A DNA stretch of 63,111 bases from ARK-14 sp002899805 (GCA_039793985.1 JBAMMC010000008.1:1-63111); one strand, 5' to 3'. Shown: positions 23,633-33,794, counted from the stretch's first letter. A program made the numbers and translations. The notes: generated by a model not told the origin, from the letters alone.

Positions 23633-25313
23633 TTTTACCCTCTTCAGGAACGTCGATCGCTTTTTTCAACTCGATTAAGAAAGAGGCTATAGCATTCTTT
23701 ATTTCTTCTTTTTCACTTTCGTTAGGTCTTTTTGTAGCATATAGATATAACAGGGGTCTTGAACCTAATCTTTGGATCTCTTGAAGTATTGTCGAAGAAT
23801 TCATCACAGGAAAGGCATTCTTATCGGAGATTAGAAGCAACTTTGTTGAATCTGCTCCTCCAGATATTGGCAATGAAATATATGAAACGATTGAGGGAGG
23901 ATTTGGTGATTTTTCTTTGAGCTTAGAATTTATATATTCTCTTGCTATACAGGAGAGAATTTCGTTGGGGAGAGCTGAAGGCGTCGAACAGCAACTGCTC
24001 TCTACAATCTTTAGACGCTTAAGCATCATATCGCAAATAGTTTGTTTTTGATTCGCTATCAAAGCAAAGGCCGAACCCAAGGTATCGAGCAGCGAAGCAG
24101 GGTTAATCTTCAGTTCTGAAATATCAGCAATAGAGCTTAACATCGTGGCAATGTCCTCTTCCCTTTTTATGACAGAATAGAGTGGGATTCTTCTGTTGAT
24201 TATCCCCTTTGAAAGAAGAGAGAGGGAAGGGATATCACTAGAAGCAACGACCTTCAAAATTAGGTCAATGAAGCTGTCGTCAATCTTGTAACCATATTTA
24301 ACCGAAGAGTTCCAGATAGCGGAGGGAAGGAAAAGGTTCCAAAAATTTGAAGGCATTCCAGGAAACAGTCTAGCTATTTTTCTCCTGATTTTCTCCCAAT
24401 CTTTAGATATTCCAACGAGAAGGCTTCTATAGGTGAGATCTATCGAAATTACTTTGTGATGGAAATAAACCCACTTGTACATCATATATCTAGCATAGTA
24501 AAGCTCTTCAATTGAGCTTAAAAGCTTTGAAGGAATAGATAAGACAAGTTCCTTGTCATAGCTGGTTAACCCGAGACCGCTTATTATCCTTTCAATATCT
24601 ATGATACCATATGTAGAACCAGTATTATAGGCATCTCTAGCTAAATAGTCAATTCTATCTGCATCTAAAATATCCCCAGAAATGAGCCTTCTAACTACTC
24701 CTACTCCCAATGGAGATAAAACGGAATCACCCATTTCTTCTTTGCAAAGAACATGAGATGCTGAGGTAAGATATTTGGAAAGCTTTTTCCCATTTTCCCA
24801 TTCTTTCTTTATCTCGTTAGCAAGCTTCTTAGCAAAAAGGCAAGAGTAATATTCATGAAGTTTCAGACCTTTTCTAGTGGCTTCATCTACTACTTTCACA
24901 AGCTCTTCTGATGTTCTGCCAGAAGAGACTTCTTCCATGAGAACTAGCTCGGTTATATGACTGTATGGAAGATGTCCAATATCGTGGAGTAGCCCTGAAA
25001 GCCTGACTATTTGTTTAAAATCCTGAAAACTGCACCTGCTTCTTAATAAAGCTGATATTTTTTCTGGCGTATTAACTTCAATAGCATCGGCCATCTTTCC
25101 TGCTACATGCATGACTCCTATCGAATGTTCAAATCGAGAATGTTTCGCTTGTGGATAAACGAAAAATGTGAATCCAAGTTGCTTTATTCCATGAAGTCTG
25201 TTGAGAATTGGATGTTGTAAAATAGCATACTCGTAATCATTTACAGGAATTATATTGTGAACGGGATCTTTGAATATCGTCCGCGCTTTGTTTGACAGCG
25301 CTTTATCCGGCAA
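23577..25313 (-). CDS. HD-domain phosphohydrolase (COG1078-type, dGTPase-like)
   Basis: 578-aa protein with an N-terminal HD domain: FKDPVHNIIPV, HPILNRLHGIKQLG, SRFEHSIGVMHVAGKM (first His), LSGLLHDIGHLPYSH (HD pair near residue 112), and GDILDADRIDYLARDAYNTG (final Asp). These are the motifs of the SAMHD1/dGTPase-like COG1078 group. The C-terminal 250 residues have no motif I recognise. TTG start behind GGTGGAG. The substrate is unknown; dNTP or a nucleotide second messenger are possibilities. Confidence 0.88.
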   Translation of the reverse strand: MPDKALSNKARTIFKDPVHNIIPVNDYEYAILQHPILNRLHGIKQLGFTFFVYPQAKHSRFEHSIGVMHVAGKMADAIEVNTPEKISALLRSRCSFQDFKQIVRLSGLLHDIGHLPYSHITELVLMEEVSSGRTSEELVKVVDEATRKGLKLHEYYSCLFAKKLANEIKKEWENGKKLSKYLTSASHVLCKEEMGDSVLSPLGVGVVRRLISGDILDADRIDYLARDAYNTGSTYGIIDIERIISGLGLTSYDKELVLSIPSKLLSSIEELYYARYMMYKWVYFHHKVISIDLTYRSLLVGISKDWEKIRRKIARLFPGMPSNFWNLFLPSAIWNSSVKYGYKIDDSFIDLILKVVASSDIPSLSLLSKGIINRRIPLYSVIKREEDIATMLSSIADISELKINPASLLDTLGSAFALIANQKQTICDMMLKRLKIVESSCCSTPSALPNEILSCIAREYINSKLKEKSPNPPSIVSYISLPISGGADSTKLLLISDKNAFPVMNSSTILQEIQRLGSRPLLYLYATKRPNESEKEEIKNAIASFLIELKKAIDVPEEGKNDEVLHRNSGVRTKQRRQ

Positions 25314-26225
25314 AGCTCTCCACCTTTTAAAAGTATCATTTTTGTGATTTTAACTCTATTGGGAAATAAAGAGTGGAAATCCCTTTCCGCGAGGTGAGAA
25401 GCTATGTCCATGAGGATAGTTTGCTATTCTATTTTAGAAAAAGGACTACTTTGCTAACCGTTTCTTCTTAGATGCCGATTCCAATCATCTTATATTTTCG
25501 TGTTTCCATTTAAGGGGGTTCCGTCTTGACCAGAAGTCTCACCTAGCTCATCCGGGGGATCATGTGTGACCATCGAGCCCAACTCTACGAGCTTGGAGCA
25601 TTTCTCCCATAGCTACGCAGAACTCAGAAATATACAAATTTTTCAGCTTTTTCATGAAATATTTCCATTGAATAAGAAATTGCATATAGTTCTAGGATAT
25701 AGAAAATGGTGAGATGAATATGAACTATGTAGACTTCTCCATTGAACATAAAGATGGTCTCGGACCCGCATCAGAAGCGACCGAATCAAAATCAACATCA
25801 TCTTTTCTCAGTTCCCGGATTCCACATCATCTAGCGGTTATTTTCAATAGATTCTTCCTCCTTTTTATTCTTTGCGTAAGCTAAACTCAAGTCTTCGTCT
25901 CTCTCTCATGAATCAAATTACTGATAGTTTTCTTTTATAGAAAATCTATCCAGCTGAAGCAAGGACACCATATCGTTTATTAAGAAAAAAATAAAAAACA
26001 AAGGTCACAATTTTAAGCTAGGGAACTCGTATTTGAGGAAAGGCTTTGATGGATCATGCTAAAAAAGGAGAATGACCCTAAAGAAAGGGTCTGATGATGA
26101 TACGGCTATTGATTTGAATAGCCTTTCCACTCAATGAAAAGTAGAGGGGTAGGCGAGCAGAAATTCATTACCATATAGTAAGCAATGTTATGGTTATTTT
26201 AACTAAATTGGGAGATGGTGGCTAA
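25314..26225 (+). other. Long non-coding region before reverse gyrase
   Basis: 912 nt between divergent genes with no convincing ORF. GC-richer patches lie at about 25380-25400 and 25510-25620, the latter inside AT-rich flanks, as structured RNAs often appear in such genomes. Two perfect hairpins stand at 26074-26091 and 26104-26123. I do not recognise an SRP, RNase P or C/D RNA here. Confidence 0.4.
26074..26123 (+). other. Tandem hairpins flanking TGATGATGATAC
   Basis: GACCCT-AAAGAA-AGGGTC (6 bp) is followed by TGATGATGATAC and then by GGCTATT-GATTTG-AATAGCC (7 bp). They could end a non-coding transcript, or form part of one; about 100 nt upstream of the reverse gyrase start. Confidence 0.4.
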
Positions 26226-29200
26226 ATGGAAAAGCAGCTTGGAATCTATATGAACCAATGCCCTAACTGTGGTGGACCTATTTCAGATGCTCGCTTGAAT
26301 AAAGGGCTAGTTTGTGAGAAATGTCTTCCAAAAGTTGACAGGGAAGTTACTCCCAAAGAACTATTATTATTACTATATAGAAAAGGTTCTCTGAAAGAGC
26401 TGAAGTCTAGATATGAGATCGAGAAAGAGACCGATAATTTTATGGATCTATTTGAGAAAGCAGTTGGCTGGCCCCCTTGGAGTTCTCAGATAACATGGGC
26501 TAAAAGAGTCCTTCAAGGGACAAGTTTTTCTATAATTGCTCCTACTGGAGTTGGAAAAACCGTTTTTGGGTTGATAATGGCTCTCTATCAAGCCAAGAAG
26601 GGTTCAAAGAGTTACCTCGTTTTCCCAACAACTCCTCTCGTTCTTCAAATGTGTGAGAAGCTGAAGAGCTTCAATGAAAAGGTTAGAGCAGTCAAAGATG
26701 AAGAAATAGTTTGTATACATGGTAACATGAAACAATCGGAAAAGAAGGAGGCGTTACAGAAAATAGAAGAAGGGAAGTTGAAGATACTCCTGTCCACCTC
26801 AAAATTTATGATAAATAGGAGCAATCAGCTTTCTTCCCTTGGATTCTATTTTCTATTCGTAGACGATGTAGATTCTGTCCTCAAGAGCAAAGCAAGCATA
26901 GACGCTACCTTGAAAGTGATGGGTTTTCACGATGAAGACATAGAGAATGGGATAGAGCTTATCAGGTTAAAAAGAAGGATGACCTATGCGAACGGCAATG
27001 CTTCAAAAAGAGAGGAGCAAACATTGGAAAATCTTTCTAAGAAACTGAAAGAAGCTAAAGAGAGAGTTAGATCCACGTTAGTAGTGAGTAGTGCAACAGG
27101 AAGATCCAGAGGTATGAGAGCACTTCTTTTTCGGGAACTGTTGGGCTTTCAGATTGGAGGAAGAACTGAAATCTTCCGAAATGTAGAAGACGTATACAAT
27201 GAAGTACCTGACAAAGAAATAGAAGAAGAGCTTTACAGAATCATATCTTTGCTAGGAAAGGGAGGTTTGATTTATGTCCCTACCGACCTTGGAGTAGAGT
27301 ATGCAGTTAAGCTCACTAGTTGGCTGAAAGAGAAAGGTATTAGGGCAGAGGCTTTTTATTCAAAAACATCTAAAGTTCTGGAGGCCTTTCAGAAAGGTGA
27401 AATAGATGTTCTCGTAGGGGTTGCTGTTTATTATGGAGTTATGGTAAGGGGGCTAGATCTGCCTACTATCATCAGATATGCGGTTTTCATAGGACCTCCC
27501 AAATTCAGATTCTCCTTTGATTTGACTGGAGCCCACCCGATAAATATAGTTAAATTGCTCTCCGCAATAGCGGAGGCCAATATACCAAAGGTTTCTGAAA
27601 GGGCAAAACCACTTCTTCTACCTCTTCGGAGAGCATTGAGAAGGCTTTCTCCTGCCGCCCTCCAACTGCTGGCGAGTGATTCTCCAGTAACGGGAACCCT
27701 CAAAGAAATTCAAGGAGAACTTAAGAGAGCTAAGGAATTCCTGAAGAGAACTTTAGAAGATAATAATGTGATTGAAGCCCTCAAAAAAACTGGAGAAATT
27801 TTCATTGAAATAACTCCAAGTGGAAAATTCATAATAATACCAGATGCCAAAACATACATACAAGCATCAGGACGAACTAGTAGGCTCTATGCAGGAGGCT
27901 TAACTAAGGGGCTAGCTGTTACTTTAATAACACCGAAGGAAATCCCTGTTCTCAAATCCCTTGAAAGAATATTGTCTTTTTACACTGATAAGTTTTCTTT
28001 TAAACCTATCTCTCAGACGGACTTAAATGAAATTTTGAAAGAGATAGACAATGATCGTAGAAAACTAATCGATGCTCTGGAAGGTAGAGAAGCGAGCAAG
28101 TTGAAGGAATTAGTGAAGACTGCTCTGATGATAGTTGAGTCTCCCAATAAAGCAAGAACAATATCGAATTTCTTCGGAAAGCCGAGTGTGAGGATTCTTC
28201 CGAACGGGGCAAGAGCGTATGAGATTTCTATTGGTAACCTAACATTAACTATAACTGCTACTGAGGGACACATAGTTGACCTTCTTCCTAGCGCTAGTAA
28301 TGAGGCTCTGGAATACAGCGGGCTGAGAAATGAGTTATATGGAGTTGTTTATGATCTCGAAAATAAAATCTTCCTACCTGTGTACTCTACGATTAAAAAG
28401 TGTCGTGAATGTGGATATCAATTCGTAGAAGATACAAAAACATGTCCAAGATGTGGCAGTAAAAATGTAGTTGATAAAACAGATACAATAATTGCTCTTA
28501 GAAATCTCGTTGCTGAATTCGACAAAATACTGGTAGCTACAGATCCAGATTCTGAAGGTGAAAAAATAGGCTGGGATGTTGCTGCTGTGCTTAGACCACT
28601 TAGCAACGAAATAAAGAGGATAGAATTTCATGAAGTGACAAGAAGAGCTATACTGGATGCACTTAAAAACGAAAGATTGCTCGATGAGAAACTTGTGACT
28701 GCCCAAATTGTACGCAGGATAGAAGATAGGTGGATAGGCTTCTTCCTTTCTAAAAAACTCCAAACCGAATTTTGGAAAGAATACTGTAGCAAAAAAAGAC
28801 TAAGCAATTGTGGAGAGAATAGGAATCTCTCAGCAGGAAGGGTTCAGACACCTGTCCTTGGATGGATTATCGATAGATATAATGAGTATAAGAAAAGTAC
28901 TGGATTTGTAGTATCCGTCGAAGCAAAAGTTGGTAAATCCACCAGACAATTTGAATTTATAGTAAAAGACCCAGATCTATTTGTTAAACTCGGGCAGGAA
29001 AAGTTTCTGAATATCAATGTGCTTAAAGAAGAGAAAGTGAAGTTGAATCCGCCCCCTCCGTTTACGACTGATTCTTTGATAACAGAAGCTAACAGGGTCT
29101 TTGGTTTTTCGGCTCAGGAAGTGATGAGGCTTGCCCAAGATTTGTTTGAGCTTGGGTTAATAACCTACCATAGAACTGACAGCACAAGGATTTCAACGCT

Positions 29201-29969
29201 AGGGATAGAGATCGCAAAAGAATATCTGCGGAGAGTAAAAGGAGAAGAGTTGGAAAAAACATTTTCCCCAAGAACTTGGGGAGAAGGAGGTGCTCATGAA
29301 GCTATAAGACCGACTAAGCCCTTCAGTAGAGAAGAACTGAGGAGATTGCTTGAAGAGGGAGAAATAGAGCTTGTTAGAACTCTGACTTCAAAGCACTTCT
29401 CTCTTTATGATTTAATATTCAGGAGGTTCATAGCTTCTCAGATGAAGCCAGCAGAAGTTCTCCGACAAAGAGTTGTTTTGAAGTTTGGTGAGATTATTCA
29501 CGAGCAAGAATTCATTACCAATATTGTTTCTGAACCTGGATTCCTAGAATTTTACTCCAACTTGCGTACAGAACCTCCCTTATCTTCTGGAGTTTTTGAA
29601 GTTATAGATTGGAAATACTATAAAAAGAGGCTAGTTCCATTATATACAGAGGGGGAAGTTGTTGCATTGATGAGGGAAAGAAGGATTGGTAGACCAAGCA
29701 CTTATGCGACAATAATATCGAAGCTTCATGCTAGAAAATATGTGGTAGAGAGCAGAAAACATGGGAAGCTTATTCCTACAGAACTTGGTATAAACATTTT
29801 TAACTACCTAAATCAAAAATTTAGAAGCATGGTAAGCGAAGAAAGAACTAGGACCTTGGAAGCGAAAATGGATGATATCAGTGAAGGTAAACTCGAGCAT
29901 TCGGGAGTAATAGCTGAATTGTATAAAGAAATAGAAGCAATCGGAGGAATGGAGGAAAAAAGAAAATGA
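26226..29969 (+). CDS. rgy: Reverse gyrase
   Basis: Introduces positive supercoils; the hallmark enzyme of hyperthermophiles. Order of domains: zinc finger CPNCGG...CEKC (residues 12-33), SF2 helicase-like domain with Walker A APTGVGKT near 105 and DEAD-equivalent VDDVD near 216, then the topoisomerase IA part beginning VESPNKARTISNFFGKP near 636, a second zinc finger CRECGYQF...CPRCGS, TOPRIM metal motif ATDPDSEGEK near 772 and the catalytic tyrosine in ITYHRTDSTR near 980. 1247 aa, full length and intact. ATG start behind GGAGATGGTGG. It overlaps the next gene by 4 nt. Confidence 0.98.
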   Translation: MEKQLGIYMNQCPNCGGPISDARLNKGLVCEKCLPKVDREVTPKELLLLLYRKGSLKELKSRYEIEKETDNFMDLFEKAVGWPPWSSQITWAKRVLQGTSFSIIAPTGVGKTVFGLIMALYQAKKGSKSYLVFPTTPLVLQMCEKLKSFNEKVRAVKDEEIVCIHGNMKQSEKKEALQKIEEGKLKILLSTSKFMINRSNQLSSLGFYFLFVDDVDSVLKSKASIDATLKVMGFHDEDIENGIELIRLKRRMTYANGNASKREEQTLENLSKKLKEAKERVRSTLVVSSATGRSRGMRALLFRELLGFQIGGRTEIFRNVEDVYNEVPDKEIEEELYRIISLLGKGGLIYVPTDLGVEYAVKLTSWLKEKGIRAEAFYSKTSKVLEAFQKGEIDVLVGVAVYYGVMVRGLDLPTIIRYAVFIGPPKFRFSFDLTGAHPINIVKLLSAIAEANIPKVSERAKPLLLPLRRALRRLSPAALQLLASDSPVTGTLKEIQGELKRAKEFLKRTLEDNNVIEALKKTGEIFIEITPSGKFIIIPDAKTYIQASGRTSRLYAGGLTKGLAVTLITPKEIPVLKSLERILSFYTDKFSFKPISQTDLNEILKEIDNDRRKLIDALEGREASKLKELVKTALMIVESPNKARTISNFFGKPSVRILPNGARAYEISIGNLTLTITATEGHIVDLLPSASNEALEYSGLRNELYGVVYDLENKIFLPVYSTIKKCRECGYQFVEDTKTCPRCGSKNVVDKTDTIIALRNLVAEFDKILVATDPDSEGEKIGWDVAAVLRPLSNEIKRIEFHEVTRRAILDALKNERLLDEKLVTAQIVRRIEDRWIGFFLSKKLQTEFWKEYCSKKRLSNCGENRNLSAGRVQTPVLGWIIDRYNEYKKSTGFVVSVEAKVGKSTRQFEFIVKDPDLFVKLGQEKFLNINVLKEEKVKLNPPPPFTTDSLITEANRVFGFSAQEVMRLAQDLFELGLITYHRTDSTRISTLGIEIAKEYLRRVKGEELEKTFSPRTWGEGGAHEAIRPTKPFSREELRRLLEEGEIELVRTLTSKHFSLYDLIFRRFIASQMKPAEVLRQRVVLKFGEIIHEQEFITNIVSEPGFLEFYSNLRTEPPLSSGVFEVIDWKYYKKRLVPLYTEGEVVALMRERRIGRPSTYATIISKLHARKYVVESRKHGKLIPTELGINIFNYLNQKFRSMVSEERTRTLEAKMDDISEGKLEHSGVIAELYKEIEAIGGMEEKRK

Positions 29970-30859
29970 GAATAGCAATAGCTCATATGTCTTTGAAGCT
30001 TATGTCCAAAAAACTTAACTTCGAAAGGACAAAGAAAGTAGTTCAGGAAGCCAAACAAAGGGGAGCTAAGGCCATTATATTACCCTCTATGATAAACATA
30101 GGACCGATCTTTTCATTCTTCAGCCCAGCTCAAGTCAAATCTATAGTAAGGAATCATGCAGAGAGAGTCCCTTCCGGTCCAACTTCAACTTTTCTTTCTT
30201 CGTTGGCTGTTTCCAATGGTATTTTCATCGTAGTAGGTCCTATAATTGAAAGAGCAGGTCCAAAGGTATTCCTGACATCCTTCGCTGTCTCTCCAACCGG
30301 ATCTATCATAAACAGATACAGAAAAATTGTTTTGAACCCTCTAGATAAAACTCTCGGTTTTTCAGAAGGAAAAACTCTCGATTATTTCGACCTTAAGGAA
30401 AAGTATGGAATTTTGATAGAAGGGGATATTCAATTCCCAGAAATAGCTCGAGGACTAACAATATTGGGATCTACAGTTCTAGTGGGATATCCTCGCATCG
30501 ATCCAGTTTTCGATAAAAAACTGAGGAAATTACTTGAATCGCGCAGCATTGAGAATAATCTTCCTCTTATTTCAATGGGAGGGATTGTAAAGAGTCAGGA
30601 GCAAACTATGGCTGAACTTCCAACTTTCATTTTTGATCCGTCTGAAGGTTTGATTGAGGAGATTTCCCTGGAGAGCGGAAGAACTGAAGAGAAGAGAGGA
30701 GATGAAGAAAAAGTAGTAATACTCGAATTACAAAATTACTCCCAAAAAATGTATGCGCAGGATCAAGAATTTTCATTCAGTTTATTTTCGGTGGTTTATA
30801 GGAACCTGAAAAGGCATTTGGGGAAGGAAGAATCAGAAAAGGAGGAAGATGAAAAATAA
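29966..30859 (+). CDS. Nitrilase-superfamily pseudoenzyme
   Basis: Carbon-nitrogen hydrolase fold, 297 aa, overlapping reverse gyrase by ATGA. The three landmark positions can be aligned by eye. The usual catalytic Glu (PE) is Ser41 in ILPSMINIG; the Lys is kept as Lys120 in NRYRKIVL; the nucleophilic Cys (GxxICxDxxFPE) is Glu152 in GILIEGDIQFPEIAR. Two of three triad residues are therefore gone, so amidase activity is unlikely. The tail is acidic and charged. Role unknown; coupling to reverse gyrase suggests a scaffold or ligand-binding function. Confidence 0.85.
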   Translation: MRIAIAHMSLKLMSKKLNFERTKKVVQEAKQRGAKAIILPSMINIGPIFSFFSPAQVKSIVRNHAERVPSGPTSTFLSSLAVSNGIFIVVGPIIERAGPKVFLTSFAVSPTGSIINRYRKIVLNPLDKTLGFSEGKTLDYFDLKEKYGILIEGDIQFPEIARGLTILGSTVLVGYPRIDPVFDKKLRKLLESRSIENNLPLISMGGIVKSQEQTMAELPTFIFDPSEGLIEEISLESGRTEEKRGDEEKVVILELQNYSQKMYAQDQEFSFSLFSVVYRNLKRHLGKEESEKEEDEK

Positions 30860-31011
30860 AACTATTTACGCGAATCTTTAAATCAATATTTATCGTAACG
30901 TGGAGCATGAGTCTATATAAATTTAAAAACCACATGTAGCGACTCATTATACAGGTTTCAATATCTTTACCCGTTTAGGTATATATTCCTAAGGTTTCGC
31001 GGTGAAGCATT

Positions 31012-31455
31012 TTGAAATGTAGAATTGCAAAGCTCGTTGGAGATGAGCTATATTGTAGTGAGGGGGAATCGAAGTTAGAATTTTATGAAGCAATATATAA
31101 AGCAAAAAAAGGAACTTTAAAAATAATCAAAGAAGGAAAAGAACTCTCTTGGCTAGAAGCTTTGCTTCAAAAAACTAAAAATGACCAGAATGCATGGATA
31201 ATTTTCTCAGTCTATTATGACTTAATCGAAAGAGGTAGGAAGACTAGGGAGGGGCCTTTCCCAAACACTCTTGAACTGATTTCTGATGGAAAGCCTTATG
31301 CTATTGTTTTCGTTGTTGAAGAAACAGTGAGGTTCAAAGTCGAGCAAATAGCAGAATGGCTCGACATTTCGAGGAGATTGGGGAAGGATTCGATTATAGC
31401 GATTGTAGACAAACATGGAGACGTATCTTATTATATTATGGAAAGATTCGCTTAG
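31012..31455 (+). CDS. tRNA-splicing endonuclease, structural (non-catalytic) subunit
   Basis: 147-aa protein of the EndA/Sen fold. VYYDLIERGRKTREGPFPN and the C-terminal RLGKDSIIAIVDKHGDVSYYIMERF match the EndA core. The catalytic His (in a HSxYLVH-like strand) is replaced in KPYAIVFVVEE, and the catalytic Tyr and Lys positions do not show clearly. This fits the structural partner of the crenarchaeal alpha2beta2 enzyme. The catalytic subunit is not in this window. TTG start at 31012. The enzyme would be needed for the intron in tRNA-Cys at 42.3 kb. Confidence 0.75.
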   Translation: MKCRIAKLVGDELYCSEGESKLEFYEAIYKAKKGTLKIIKEGKELSWLEALLQKTKNDQNAWIIFSVYYDLIERGRKTREGPFPNTLELISDGKPYAIVFVVEETVRFKVEQIAEWLDISRRLGKDSIIAIVDKHGDVSYYIMERFA

Positions 31456-31524
31456 AGTAAGACTGACAACAGATTAGGAAGAGTTTTCCGCAATATAATA
31501 GTTTGAGTCCTGTCTCTATCGGAA

Positions 31525-32685
31525 TCAGCTTTTTAATAGCTTCAGCTTCTTCCTCTTAATGCTCATTTCGAGCTTAAGGTAATCAAGGCCTATTAGGGGG
31601 AAATCTATAGAATTCATTTCATGAACACCAATAGTTTCGCTAAAATTAGTTTCGAAGTTAAAATTATAACTAGCGATATAAAACGGTGGACGAACACTGA
31701 TTCTGAGATTAGAAGGGATATCGAGAGGGTAAGATATTTCCATTTTTAAAAACCACGTAATATCATTTCTCTTCATCTCGAACTTTCTAATAACAACAGT
31801 TGGAGGTTTTACCTCAACATGAGGGATCATTTCTAAACCAGTAAAGATTGGCTTATCAGATAAGAGTCTCAACTTGTGAAGCAATGTGAAATCAGGCTGT
31901 TTCGAGAAACTAATATAGGAAGGTCCCTTCGTTTTTATCTCTAGAATATTTTGCCTATCGAACACGTTTATATGCTTCAAAGAGATAAAAGAAATTGAAG
32001 AGCTGGGCATCTCTACAATGATAAAATTACTGCTGAGTTCATCTCCCAATCTATCTTTCACAAGAGCATATGGCTGAAGCCAGTATGCCCTTGGATTTTT
32101 TACCTGTTTCTTAATTTTGATTTCTGTCTCTCCACCGATGAAGAACTCTTCAGAATGCGAATTCTTCAATATGAGGAGATCTTTTTCACAGAACCAGTAT
32201 GTAGCTCCCTTAGTTTTTCCTCCCTTGCAATCTTTGGTCGATTCAATTTCTATAAGACCAGGTAAAACCGGTTCAGAACTTCTCCCGCTGTCAGAAAGGA
32301 AATATTCCCCCCACTCATCGATAGAGATAATCTGTGGAGAATTATCAGGTAAGAAATTATACTCTCCTTTTTTTCGTTCAATGACGGCCCATGTACCATG
32401 GAAATTGGGGAAATAAATATAAGACCTGTCCTGTGAGACAAGATCTATTATCGATTGCTTGACAATCCATCCTGTACCCCTAGCAGGGTCGATTTCTTCT
32501 AGCCAAATCGTTCTGCCTCCTTCGCAACCTTGAAATGCTTCAAACCTATTACCTCTCAGATCTATAATACCACAGAATTGCTCTTTCATCAGTCTTTCAA
32601 TAATGTATTTCTTGATTATGGGCTCATTTTCAATAATCAGCAACAGTCCTCTTAAGCCTAAAAGGCTACTGCCTCTTACTTTCAT
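31525..32685 (-). CDS. Hypothetical protein, 386 aa
   Basis: Not recognised. N terminus LLGLRGLLLIIENEPIIKKYIIERLMKEQFCGIIDLRG looks like a small alpha/beta domain with a hydrophobic strand, and the rest is beta-rich with few charged helices (ATYWFCEKDLLILKN, ISVRPPFYIASYNFNFE). No transmembrane segment, signal peptide, P-loop or metal motif is evident. It stands alone, convergent with the splicing endonuclease gene, and starts at ATG behind AAAGGTTTACAGTC, a weak ribosome-binding site. Confidence 0.7.
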   Translation of the reverse strand: MKVRGSSLLGLRGLLLIIENEPIIKKYIIERLMKEQFCGIIDLRGNRFEAFQGCEGGRTIWLEEIDPARGTGWIVKQSIIDLVSQDRSYIYFPNFHGTWAVIERKKGEYNFLPDNSPQIISIDEWGEYFLSDSGRSSEPVLPGLIEIESTKDCKGGKTKGATYWFCEKDLLILKNSHSEEFFIGGETEIKIKKQVKNPRAYWLQPYALVKDRLGDELSSNFIIVEMPSSSISFISLKHINVFDRQNILEIKTKGPSYISFSKQPDFTLLHKLRLLSDKPIFTGLEMIPHVEVKPPTVVIRKFEMKRNDITWFLKMEISYPLDIPSNLRISVRPPFYIASYNFNFETNFSETIGVHEMNSIDFPLIGLDYLKLEMSIKRKKLKLLKS

Positions 32686-33494
32686 GACTGTAAACCTTTT
32701 TTATTTCCAGGATATCAGGATATTAAGAAATAAAATTAATTGCCCCACGGAATATTTTAGGTCTCCATACTAGGTAATTTAACTCGACAAAATTAAAAAG
32801 GAACGAAGATCCTATAGATGAAGGAGAGAAAGCAATAATCTTCTTTATAAATTTTTACAGCTAAATATGAATGGTGATAACGTGACCTAAGCTTATGGGA
32901 TGGAATAATACATTACGAGAATATAGGAACATTTTCTATAGACCCTTCCATGTTTTAATACCAAAGGTTCTCTTCATTCTAGCTTTCGTTGTTGAGTTAA
33001 TTACTCTAACCACATCAGAGGAAACTCATAGCAGTAACGCATAAATATTGTCTACGAATTATGATACAAGTTCGTGAAACTTCTGCTACACGGAAAAATT
33101 AAGATGTATCTAATTTTTGATCAAAAAAGCAACAGATCTTCGCTGCGAATAGATATGCCTGTTCATGGGAAAAAGTAGTTTACATACCATTATATTCGTA
33201 GGTAAAAAATTCTGCAATTTATGTTATCTAAAGTCATTACCTCAGTTGGTTCAGTTCTATTGCTTTCAGACCTCCTATTATAAACCTATGTTCGAAATTC
33301 ATGAAAGGTATTAAAACAAAAGGGCGGAAAAAACTTGACAGTTTAAGTGGTATTACCTTGGGATTACGAATTATTTTAAGCTCAAAAATCTCAGAAGATT
33401 TTTCATTTTCATGGTAATATCCTTCTTTTTTTGGTAATACCAGAAACGCAATTTCTATCTTTTAATTCTTATTTCATCTTATTTTGGTGATATT
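32686..33494 (+). other. AT-rich non-coding region
   Basis: 809 nt without a supportable gene on either strand. Contains AAAAATCT-CAGA-AGATTTTT (about 33385-33404), an 8-bp hairpin, and the inverted pair TGGTATTACC (about 33348) and GGTAATACCA (33433). These may be an operator for the gene at 33495. Otherwise nothing seen. Confidence 0.35.
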
Positions 33495-33794
33495 TTGCCA
33501 ATCGTATATAGATGTAAAAATTGCGGTTATGTCCTTCATTATCTCCAAAAAGTCGGTCAAGATTATGTGGGAATCCCCTCAATAAGTGAAGTTATGAGTA
33601 AACACGGTTACATCTGCCCTAAATGCAAATCAAAGTTAACCAAACCTTCCCAGGAGGACATAAAGATAACCACTACATCAGTGGCTAGGAAAAAATCGAT
33701 GCTGCCAATCAGAGTTGGTAATTCATACTATGTTCCAACAAGCATAGTAAACAACGAAGTGAAAATGTGGAGCGAAACAGAAGAAGAATCATAA
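33495..33794 (+). CDS. Small zinc-ribbon protein
   Basis: 99 aa with an N-terminal CKNCGY (residues 7-10) and CPKCKS near 42-45, forming a four-Cys zinc ribbon; the C-terminal half (SVARKKSMLPIRVGNSYYVPTSIV) resembles an AbrB/SpoVT-like or beta segment but I cannot be sure. TTG start behind TTTGGTGAT. Convergent with the kinase gene, overlapping it by 6 nt. Similar small zinc proteins are common in Crenarchaea; function unknown. Confidence 0.8.
   Translation: MPIVYRCKNCGYVLHYLQKVGQDYVGIPSISEVMSKHGYICPKCKSKLTKPSQEDIKITTTSVARKKSMLPIRVGNSYYVPTSIVNNEVKMWSETEEES

Noticed and set aside
23127..25313. Plus-strand ORFs opposite the methylthiotransferase and HD genes
   Set aside because: They are antisense shadows of clearly conserved minus-strand genes and lack ribosome-binding sites.
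25510..25620. SRP RNA or RNase P RNA in the GC-rich patch
   Set aside because: None of the conserved core strings of either RNA that I know could be found, on either strand.
26226..29969. Reverse gyrase as separate helicase and topoisomerase genes or with an intein
   Set aside because: One uninterrupted frame covers all domains in normal order with no inserted block.
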